From positions 1-5,755 of the forward strand of contig JAJPEO010000316.1 of assembly GCA_021166815.1 (NCBI GenBank): a stretch of 5,755 nt of DNA. Direction: 5' to 3'. Shown here piece by piece: positions 1-5,370 of this stretch. A model generated the notes under the pieces. It saw nothing but the letters and a program-made list of their open reading frames with translations, was not told where the DNA came from and did no database searches. How positions within the stretch are numbered: position 1 is the first letter of the stretch; each line of letters opens with the position of its first letter. This DNA is from Nocardioides sp. GTDB lineage: Bacteria > Actinomycetota > Actinomycetes > Propionibacteriales > Nocardioidaceae. Position numbers and translations under genes: made by a program.

Positions 1-947
1 GCCCCGCCGCTCGCCGCACGGCCTCTGGCTACTGCGTGGTCGACAACGACTTCGCCCAGTTCCCCAACGCCACCCCTGTCGACAACCTGCGCGTCACCGC
101 GGCCCACGAGTTCTTCCACGCCGTCCAGTACGCCTACGACTACGCCGAGGACCCGTGGATGCTGGAGTCCACGGCCACGTGGGTCGAGGAGCGCATCGCC
201 AACGACGTCAACGACAACCGCTACTACCTGCCCTACAGCCAGCTCTACCGCCCGATGCTGCCGCTCGACATCTTCCAGCAGGGCAGCGGCACGCAGTACG
301 GCAACTGGATCTTCTGGGAGTACCTCAGCTCGCGCTACGGCGCCGGCATCGTGCTCAAGGCATGGAAGACGTCCGGGACCCTGGACGGCGACGGCAAGGC
401 CTACAGCTTCGAGACGCTGCGCCGGATCCTGCGCAAGAAGGGCACCTTCCCGCGCATCTACGCGAAGTTCGCCTCCGACAACCTGGTCCCCTCGCGGTCC
501 TACCCGGAGGGATCGGCCTACCCGGCCCCCAGGCCCAAGCGCACGCGCACGCTCACCAAGGGCAGCCGCAGCGCCGCCTTCGGTGCCCGCCTGAACCACA
601 TGTCCTCGGCCAGCTACCGCCTGGTGCCTGCAGCGGGGCTCAAGGGCCGTCGCTCCAAGCTGCGTCTGGCCGTCAACGGCCCGGTCCGCAAGACCTCGCC
701 GCACGCCCGGGTGATCGTGCACCTCAAGAACGGCCGCCTGGTCCGCAAGAACGTCCGCCTCAACCGCAAGGGTGACGGCCAGCTCTTCGTGCCGTTCGAC
801 TCGCGCAAGGTCGCGGCGGTGTCGGTGACCCTCGTCAACGCCTCGACCCGCATGCGCTGCAACCAGCGGACCCCTCTGGCGTGCGCCGGCCTCCCGATCG
901 ACGACCGCCTGCGCTTCCGGCTCAGTGCGCGAGCCGTGAAGCGCTGA
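1..947 (+). CDS. Putative secreted zinc metalloprotease, MXAN_6640-like family (5' truncated)
   Basis: Likely an extracellular or surface zinc metalloprotease; the substrate cannot be told from the sequence. The reading frame (codons beginning at position 3) is open to the left edge, so the start and any signal peptide lie outside the window. The GTG at 36 is probably internal, because the codons before it (GYC) continue the family-like GYCVVDNDF stretch. The key motif is TAAHEFFHAVQ: HEFFH (105-119) supplies two zinc-ligand histidines and the catalytic Glu. ESTATW follows, with Glu at 165-167 as the probable third ligand, giving a gluzincin-like HExxH-15 residues-E arrangement. The last ~130 residues are rich in basic residues and alternating beta-type segments, and look like a C-terminal beta-sandwich. 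They contain two Cys (858-860 and about 24 bp downstream) that could form a disulfide, which fits secretion. The gene converges on tetR and overlaps it by 26 bp. No functional link to the operon on the right is apparent. Family naming is from memory of the motif context. Confidence 0.8.
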   Translation, partial: PAARRTASGYCVVDNDFAQFPNATPVDNLRVTAAHEFFHAVQYAYDYAEDPWMLESTATWVEERIANDVNDNRYYLPYSQLYRPMLPLDIFQQGSGTQYGNWIFWEYLSSRYGAGIVLKAWKTSGTLDGDGKAYSFETLRRILRKKGTFPRIYAKFASDNLVPSRSYPEGSAYPAPRPKRTRTLTKGSRSAAFGARLNHMSSASYRLVPAAGLKGRRSKLRLAVNGPVRKTSPHARVIVHLKNGRLVRKNVRLNRKGDGQLFVPFDSRKVAAVSVTLVNASTRMRCNQRTPLACAGLPIDDRLRFRLSARAVKR

Positions 948-1557
948 CCTCCAGCAGCGCGTCCAGCGCGGCCACGCACTCCTCGACGAGTCCGGCCACG
1001 TCGACCGGGCGCTCGTCCGGCGGCTCTGCCGACCAGGTGAGCGTCCGGTCCTCGACGTAGGCCCACCACGCCCGTACGACCGCCCGAGCGGGGGTCGGCA
1101 GGGACAGCGCCTCCACCACACGCGCGGTGTTGCCCTCGCGCAGGGAGTCGACGACCTCGGTGACGCGCTGGTCCGCGAGACCGTGACCGTGGACGAGCGC
1201 GAGGTAGAACTCGCGGCGTCGATCGATTTGCTCGACCATCAACCGGACCATCTCGCGGACCTGCTCCTCCGGCGGGCTCTGCGGGGCGGGCGCGGTGTTG
1301 CGGAGCATGCGCCGACCCGCCGCCGCGATGCAGGCGAGGTAGAAGTCGGTCTTGGTCGGGAAGTAGTGGAACAGCAGTCCCCGCGAGATCCCCGCCTCGG
1401 CGGCGACGTGGTCCATCGACAGGTCCTGGATCGGGGTCTCGACGATCTTCGACAAGCCGATGGCGACCAGCTGGCGACGGCGGTCGGCGGCGCTGAGACG
1501 CCGACGCGGCGGGCTGTCGGACCGGGGCTCTGGGGCAGCGGACACGCTATTGAGCAT
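922..1557 (-). CDS. TetR/AcrR-family transcriptional regulator, probable repressor of the acyl-CoA operon
   Basis: A 211-residue one-component regulator, normal length for TetR proteins. The N-terminal DNA-binding domain spans about residues 24-72. Its helix-turn-helix reads MDHVAAEAGISRG, followed by LLFHYFPTKTDFYLA, the classic TetR recognition-helix and Y/FF-x-K/TK signature. Residues ~95-205 form the helical ligand-binding and dimerisation half, whose ligand is not evident. Given the divergent operon, an acyl-CoA thioester is a reasonable guess. The start chosen is the ATG at 1557-1555; it lies inside the palindrome at 1550-1564, so a dimer bound there would cover the start of its own gene. 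A GTG four codons later is an alternative. No good Shine-Dalgarno precedes either, and I see no convincing -10 for this strand. The 3' end overlaps the convergent protease gene by 26 bp, leaving no room for a terminator between them. TetR membership is certain; the regulatory target is inferred from position. Confidence 0.93.
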   Translation of the reverse strand: MLNSVSAAPEPRSDSPPRRRLSAADRRRQLVAIGLSKIVETPIQDLSMDHVAAEAGISRGLLFHYFPTKTDFYLACIAAAGRRMLRNTAPAPQSPPEEQVREMVRLMVEQIDRRREFYLALVHGHGLADQRVTEVVDSLREGNTARVVEALSLPTPARAVVRAWWAYVEDRTLTWSAEPPDERPVDVAGLVEECVAALDALLEVSASRLAH

Positions 1558-1564
1558 TGCTCAA
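1550..1564. promoter_or_regulatory. Perfect 7-1-7 palindrome, putative TetR operator
   Basis: TTGAGCA-T-TGCTCAA is a perfect inverted repeat around a single central base. It sits at the divergent boundary between tetR and the acyl-CoA dehydrogenase gene. It covers the tetR start codon and coincides with the best -35 box for the rightward operon. TetR dimers typically bind palindromes of this size and block RNA polymerase, so control of both directions is likely. Binding by this particular regulator is inferred. Confidence 0.75.
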
Positions 1565-1578
1565 CAACGGTCTAGGGT
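1550..1578 (+). promoter_or_regulatory. Predicted promoter of the acyl-CoA dehydrogenase operon (possibly leaderless)
   Basis: TTGAGC (1550-1555) resembles a -35 box (TTGACA, first four bases match). An exact 17-bp spacer separates it from TAGGGT (1573-1578), which fits the actinobacterial -10 pattern TAnnnT. Only 7 nt separate the -10 from the A of the ATG at 1586. Transcription would therefore begin at or next to the start codon, giving a leaderless mRNA, a common arrangement in actinobacteria. The lack of a strong Shine-Dalgarno before the ATG agrees with this; a weak GGG at 1575-1577 is the only candidate. Confidence 0.6.
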
Positions 1579-1585
1579 CAATCCC

Positions 1586-2851
1586 ATGGACTTCTCCCTC
1601 AGCCCACGGTCCGCCGACCTGCGCGAGCGCGTACGCCACTTCATCGCCACCGAGATCGAGCCCGTCGAGCACGAGGTCCACGCCCGGATCGTCGCGGCGC
1701 GGCACTCCGGCGGCGACAGCTGGACCCCGGACCCCGTCATCGAGGAGCTCAAGGCCAAGGCTCGCGAGCAGGGCCTGTGGAACCTCTTCCTGCCCGCCGA
1801 GCACGCCGGGGACTATGCCGCCGACTTCGGCACCGACGGCGGCGAGGGCCTGTCCAACGTGGACTATGCGCCCCTGGCCGAGGCGATGGGGCGCTCGCTG
1901 CTCGCTCCGATCGTCTTCAACTCCAACGCTCCCGACACCGGCAACATGGAGGTGCTGCTGCGCTACGGCACCGAGCAGCAGCGCGCGCAGTGGCTCGAGC
2001 CGTTGCTGCGCGGCGAGATCCGCAGTGCCTTCTGCATGACCGAGCCCGACGTGGCCTCCTCCGACGCCACCAACATGGAGGCCACCGCGCGCATCGAGGG
2101 CGACGAGGTCGTCATCAACGGGCGCAAGTGGTTCAGCACCGGGGTCGGCCACCCGGACTGCAAGATCCTCATCTTCATGGGACTCACCGACCCCGACGCC
2201 GACCGGCACTCGCGCCACACCATGGTGCTGGTGCCGCGCGACGCCGTGGGCGTCACCGTCGACCGGATGCTGCCGACCATGGGCTACTACGACGAGCCGC
2301 TCGGCCACGGCGAGGTCTCCTTCGACGACGTCCGCGTGCCGGTCGGCAACATCCTGCTCGGGCCGGGCCGCGCCTTCGAGATCGCCCAAGGACGCCTGGG
2401 CCCCGGCCGGGTCCACCACTGCATGCGCGCGATCGGCCTCGCCGAACGTGCCCTCGAGCTCGCGTGCGTGCGCGCCCAGGAGCGCACCGCCTTCGGCAAG
2501 CCGCTGGCCAACCTCGGCGGCAACCGCGAGCGGATCGCCGATGCCCGCATCGCCATCAACCGGTCCCGGCTCCTGGTGCTGCACGCCGCGTGGCTGCTCG
2601 ACCAGGGCATGAGCCGCGACGCGCTGTCGGCGGTCAGCGAGATCAAGGTCGAGGTGCCGGCCATGGCGCTCGACGTCATCGACATGGCCGTCCAGCTGCA
2701 CGGCGGCGCCGGCATGACCGACGACTTCCCGCTGGCCGCGGCCTGGGTCGGCGCGCGCACCCTGCGCCTGGCCGACGGCCCCGACGAGGTGCACCGCAAC
2801 GTGGTGGCCAAGATCGAGCTGGGCAAGCACACCCCGGGGTCGCGCGCGTGA
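1586..2851 (+). CDS. Acyl-CoA dehydrogenase family flavoprotein, ACAD10/ACAD11-like
   Basis: A 421-residue FAD enzyme of the acyl-CoA dehydrogenase fold, slightly longer than classical ones (~380-400). The order is an N-terminal helical domain (~1-145), a middle beta domain with the FAD/substrate motif FCMTEPDVASSD (149-160) and the RKWFSTG stretch (180-186), and a C-terminal helical domain with RTAFGKPL (300-307) and VQLHGGAGMTDDFPLA (369-384). Where classical enzymes carry the catalytic Glu before a Gly (EGT), this protein reads LADGPDEVH, placing Asp397 there. The ADGPDEVH form is, from memory, typical of the ACAD10/11 group rather than straight-chain fatty acyl-CoA dehydrogenases. The ATG at 1586 is preferred because MDFSLSPRSADLRERVRHF is a natural family N-terminus and the -10 element sits 7 nt upstream. 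The frame is open upstream but would run into tetR. It is the first gene of the operon, and its TGA overlaps the next gene's GTG. Probable role: a dehydrogenase-like step on a 4-phospho- or 4-hydroxyacyl-CoA. An ordinary branched or odd acyl-CoA dehydrogenase remains possible. Confidence 0.93.
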   Translation: MDFSLSPRSADLRERVRHFIATEIEPVEHEVHARIVAARHSGGDSWTPDPVIEELKAKAREQGLWNLFLPAEHAGDYAADFGTDGGEGLSNVDYAPLAEAMGRSLLAPIVFNSNAPDTGNMEVLLRYGTEQQRAQWLEPLLRGEIRSAFCMTEPDVASSDATNMEATARIEGDEVVINGRKWFSTGVGHPDCKILIFMGLTDPDADRHSRHTMVLVPRDAVGVTVDRMLPTMGYYDEPLGHGEVSFDDVRVPVGNILLGPGRAFEIAQGRLGPGRVHHCMRAIGLAERALELACVRAQERTAFGKPLANLGGNRERIADARIAINRSRLLVLHAAWLLDQGMSRDALSAVSEIKVEVPAMALDVIDMAVQLHGGAGMTDDFPLAAAWVGARTLRLADGPDEVHRNVVAKIELGKHTPGSRA

Positions 2852-3609
2852 GGGCGCTGGTCACCGGCGCCGCCTCCGGGCTCGGCGCCGCGCTGACCCG
2901 CGCGCTGCGCGAGCGCGGCGACGAGGTGATCGCCACCGATCGCACCGCGGGCGAGGGCGTCGACCTCGTCCTCGACATCACCTCCGACGCCGACTGGGCG
3001 GGCGCCGAGGAGGCCGTACGCCGGCGGTGGGGCGGGCTGGACCTGCTCGTCAACAACGCCGGCATCGCCGGGGGCGGCCGCATCGACGTCTGCACGCTGG
3101 AGGAGTGGCAGCGCCTCACCGACGTCAACCTGTTCGGGGCGGTGCGTGGGGCACGCACCTTCGTGCCGCTGCTGAAGGAGCAGCGCAGCGGACAGATCCT
3201 CAACGTCGCGTCGCTGGCCGGCTTGGTCCACCCGGCCGGGATGGCTGCCTACAACGCCACCAAGGCGGCCGTCGTCGCCCTCACCGAGACCCTGGGCCAC
3301 GAGCTCGCGTCGTACGGCATCACCGCCCACGCACTCTGCCCGTCGTACTTCCGCACCAACCTCGTGTCCTCCCTCGAGGGGTCGGACGAGGCGGTGGGCC
3401 GGCTCATCGGAGCACTCGTGGAGAACTCCCCCGTCAGTGCCGACGACATCGCGGCCGCGGCGCTCGCCGGCCTCGAGCGGGGCGAGGAGCTGATCGTGCC
3501 CGACGAGGCGGCCCGCGCCGCGTGGGACCTCAAGCGGTCGGACCGCGCCTCCTACGATGCGGTGATGCGCGCGCAGGCCGTCAAGCTCGAGAGGAGCGCC
3601 GAGGCATGA
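2848..3609 (+). CDS. Short-chain dehydrogenase/reductase (classical SDR), NAD(H)-type
   Basis: A 253-residue classical SDR with the full set of motifs. The cofactor glycine motif is TGAASGLG (6-13). Asp31 ends the second strand (VIATDR), which usually signals NAD(H) rather than NADP(H). NNAG is at 69-72, the structural Asn94 is in VNLFG, the catalytic Ser122 is in VASLAG, and YNATK supplies Tyr135 and Lys139. The start is GTG at 2848, sharing GTGA with the upstream stop. It gives an N-terminus (MRALVTGAASGLG) that begins directly at the first Rossmann strand; a weak GGGG at 2836-2839 precedes it and translational coupling is likely. The substrate is presumably a hydroxy- or oxoacyl-CoA, or an acid or alcohol of the same pathway. 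By analogy with LvaD of the levulinate pathway it could interconvert 4-oxo- and 4-hydroxyacyl-CoA, but classical SDR sequences do not reveal their substrate. It could instead be a 3-hydroxyacyl-CoA dehydrogenase. Confidence 0.92.
   Translation: MRALVTGAASGLGAALTRALRERGDEVIATDRTAGEGVDLVLDITSDADWAGAEEAVRRRWGGLDLLVNNAGIAGGGRIDVCTLEEWQRLTDVNLFGAVRGARTFVPLLKEQRSGQILNVASLAGLVHPAGMAAYNATKAAVVALTETLGHELASYGITAHALCPSYFRTNLVSSLEGSDEAVGRLIGALVENSPVSADDIAAAALAGLERGEELIVPDEAARAAWDLKRSDRASYDAVMRAQAVKLERSAEA
3591..3596 (+). promoter_or_regulatory. Ribosome binding site of the kinase gene
   Basis: GAGGAG lies 9 nt before the ATG at 3606, inside the last codons of the upstream SDR gene. It supports this start over the many in-frame upstream codons of the long open frame. 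Confidence 0.7.
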
Positions 3610-4694
3610 TCGACGCCGAGGTCCCGGGCTCGCGCCCGGTCCGTGACGAGGACGCGTTCGACCTCGAGGTCGTCGCCGCCTGGCTGCGGGCCCACGCCGC
3701 CGACCCGACCGGACTGGACGGCGTGCCGCAGGTGCGGCAGTTCACCGGCGGTGCGTCCAACCTGACGTTCGTGCTGCGCTACGACTCCGGCCGCGACGTG
3801 ATCGTGCGTCGTGCACCCCGCGGCACCAAGGCCCGCGGCGCCCACGACATGCGCCGCGAGTTCACCATCCAGCAGGCCCTGGCGCCGGCGTTCCCGTACG
3901 TCGCCCGGATGGTGGCCTTCTGCGACGACGAGTCGGTGATGGGCGCCGACTTCTACGCCATGGACCGCATCCGCGGCGTGATCACCGGCAGCGAGTGGCC
4001 CGCCGACGTCGCGCTCTCCCCCGAGCAGGCCCGTGAGCTGTGCCTGGCCTCGGTCGACGTGCTCGCCGAGCTGCACTCGATCGACCCCACGGCGGTTGGG
4101 CTCGACGGCCTCGGCAAGGGCGAGGGCTACGTACGCCGCCAGGTCGAGGGCTGGTCGGTGCGCTACCGCAACGCCCGCACCGAGGACATGCCCGACCTCG
4201 AGGACGTCATGGCCTGGCTCGACGCCCGGCAGCCCGACGACGTCGCCACGTGCGTCATCCACAACGACTTCAAGCTCGACAACCTCGTGCTCGACCCGAC
4301 CGACGTGACCCGCGTGATCGGGGTGCTCGACTGGGAGATGGCGACACTGGGCGACCCGCTGATGGACCTCGCGGGCTCGATGGCCTACTGGGTCCAGGCC
4401 GACGACCCCGACGACTTCCAGATGGTCCGACGGGTGCCGACGCACCTGCCGGGCATGCTCACCCGCGAGGAGTACGTCGCGGCCTACCTCGAGCGGTCGG
4501 GGCACACGGTCACGCCGGAGCAGTGGCGCTTCTACGAGGTGTTCGGGCTCTTCCGCCTCGCGGTGATCGCCCAGCAGATCTACTACCGCTTCTTCCACGG
4601 CCAGACGACCAACCAGGACTACGCCGTGTTCGGCCCCGCCGTGCAGATCGTCGCCCGGCGCCTCGACCGGCTGGTGTCCGAGGCGGGCGCATGA
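3606..4694 (+). CDS. APH-fold phosphotransferase, ACAD10/11 kinase-domain type (probable hydroxyacyl-CoA kinase)
   Basis: A 362-residue small-molecule kinase of the aminoglycoside-phosphotransferase fold. The glycine-rich loop FTGGASNLTF is at 46-55. The next strand reads VIVRRAPRG, with Arg where protein kinases have the ATP-anchoring Lys; to my knowledge this is usual in this subgroup. A probable alpha-C Glu85 follows in MRREF. The catalytic loop HNDFKLDN (219-226) gives base Asp221 and metal-ligand Asn226, and LDWEMATLGDP (241-251) gives metal-binding Asp242. The family is best known as the N-terminal kinase part of ACAD11, and bacterial LvaA phosphorylates the 4-hydroxyl of 4-hydroxyvaleryl-CoA. 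The neighbouring ACAD10/11-like gene completes that pair, so phosphorylation of a 4-hydroxyacyl-CoA is the favoured role. Its ATG shares ATGA with the SDR stop. Automatic annotation may call it an aminoglycoside phosphotransferase; the operon argues against antibiotic resistance. The fold is certain; the substrate is inferred. Confidence 0.93.
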   Translation: MIDAEVPGSRPVRDEDAFDLEVVAAWLRAHAADPTGLDGVPQVRQFTGGASNLTFVLRYDSGRDVIVRRAPRGTKARGAHDMRREFTIQQALAPAFPYVARMVAFCDDESVMGADFYAMDRIRGVITGSEWPADVALSPEQARELCLASVDVLAELHSIDPTAVGLDGLGKGEGYVRRQVEGWSVRYRNARTEDMPDLEDVMAWLDARQPDDVATCVIHNDFKLDNLVLDPTDVTRVIGVLDWEMATLGDPLMDLAGSMAYWVQADDPDDFQMVRRVPTHLPGMLTREEYVAAYLERSGHTVTPEQWRFYEVFGLFRLAVIAQQIYYRFFHGQTTNQDYAVFGPAVQIVARRLDRLVSEAGA

Positions 4695-5362
4695 GCCGCG
4701 TCCTGCTCGTGCGCCACGGCCAGGCGTCGTTCGGGGCGGCGGACTACGACGTCCTCTCCCCCGTGGGCGAGGAGCAGTCGGTCACGCTCGGCCGCGCGCT
4801 CGCGGCGCGGGGCGTGCGGCCCGACCTCGTGGTGGCGGGGCGGATGAAGCGCCACGCCCAGACCGCAGAGGGCGTGCTCGAGGGCCTCGGAGGGGCCCAC
4901 CCGGTCGAGGTCGACGAGGGCTGGAACGAGTTCGACCACCACCAGCTCCTGGCGGTCCACACGCCGCCGGAGGACGAGCTCGCCGGACTCGACGAGCGGG
5001 TCGCCTTCCAGCGGTGGTTCGAGAGCGCGACCCTGCGCTGGACCTCCGGGGAGAGCGACGAGCAGTACGACGAGTCCTTCGCCGCGTTCACCTCGCGCGT
5101 CAGCGCCGCCATGGACCGCATCGCCGCCCGGCTGCCGACGAGCGGCACGGCCGTCGTGCTCTCCAGCGGCGGCCCGCTGGCCTGGGTGGCCGCGAGCCTG
5201 CTGGCCGACAGCGCACAGGCCCGTACGGACCTGTGGCTGCGCCTCAACCCCGTGTCGGTCAACACCGGGGTGTCGACCGTCGTGACGGGCTCGCGCGGAA
5301 CGACGCTCGTCACCTGGAACGCCCACGACCACCTCTCCCCCGACCAGATCACCTACCGATAG
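4691..5362 (+). CDS. Histidine phosphatase superfamily (phosphoglycerate mutase-like) protein lacking the second active-site His
   Basis: A 223-residue member of the histidine phosphatase superfamily. LLVRHGQASFG supplies the phospho-accepting His9 and Arg8. GRMKRHAQTAE contains the expected second Arg (Arg54) and the QTAE signature. WNEFDHH places Glu80 near where branch 1 enzymes carry the proton donor. The late motif, normally (V/S/T)HGG, reads VVLSSGGPLAW: Ser159 stands where the second catalytic His is expected. The protein may be a divergent phosphatase, a phosphate-ester binder, or inactive. The ATG at 4691 shares ATGA with the kinase stop and has GAGG (4680-4683) 7 nt upstream. It is too divergent and in the wrong setting for glycolytic phosphoglycerate mutase. 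Next to a hydroxyacyl-CoA kinase, it could hydrolyse or proofread phosphorylated acyl intermediates, but this is speculation. Confidence 0.88.
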   Translation: MSRVLLVRHGQASFGAADYDVLSPVGEEQSVTLGRALAARGVRPDLVVAGRMKRHAQTAEGVLEGLGGAHPVEVDEGWNEFDHHQLLAVHTPPEDELAGLDERVAFQRWFESATLRWTSGESDEQYDESFAAFTSRVSAAMDRIAARLPTSGTAVVLSSGGPLAWVAASLLADSAQARTDLWLRLNPVSVNTGVSTVVTGSRGTTLVTWNAHDHLSPDQITYR

Positions 5363-5364
5363 GA
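5361..5364 (+). promoter_or_regulatory. Ribosome binding site of the second SDR gene
   Basis: AGGA, formed partly by the TAG stop of the preceding gene, lies 6 nt before the GTG at 5371. It supports that GTG as the start and indicates that the gene is co-translated with the operon. Confidence 0.65.
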
Positions 5365-5370
5365 ACACCC

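Noticed and set aside
36..38. GTG at 36 as a true start of the metalloprotease
   Set aside because: The frame is open to the window edge, no ribosome site precedes it, and the codons before it continue the conserved-looking GYCVVDNDF segment; the gene is truncated by the window.
1576..1581. TTGACC on the minus strand as the -35 of tetR
   Set aside because: No TAnnnT-like -10 occurs 16-18 bp downstream of it, so a tetR promoter cannot be placed with confidence.
1569..1583. Second operator or stem around GGTCTAGGGTC in the divergent gap
   Set aside because: It is an imperfect direct, not inverted, repeat; the bases are better explained as the -10 region.
1460..1585. Upstream extension of the acyl-CoA dehydrogenase frame
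   Set aside because: It would overlap tetR and encode an Arg-rich non-family extension; the promoter elements and the family-like N-terminus both point to the ATG at 1586.
1547..2830. Long antisense open frame opposite the acyl-CoA dehydrogenase gene
   Set aside because: It is a product of high GC content: the translation is low-complexity (Ala/Gly/His/Val-rich) with no recognisable motif, while the + strand frame carries full ACAD motifs.
3552..4598. Long antisense open frame opposite the kinase gene
   Set aside because: Repetitive Val/Gly/His/Glu composition and no domain; it mirrors the GC-biased codons of the real kinase gene.
3606..4694. Antibiotic (aminoglycoside) resistance gene
   Set aside because: Only the fold is shared. 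The position in an acyl-CoA operon and the ACAD10/11-type kinase features favour a metabolic role.
4691..5362. Glycolytic phosphoglycerate mutase
   Set aside because: The second active-site His is missing, the usual long conserved segments are absent, and the setting is lipid/acyl-CoA metabolism.
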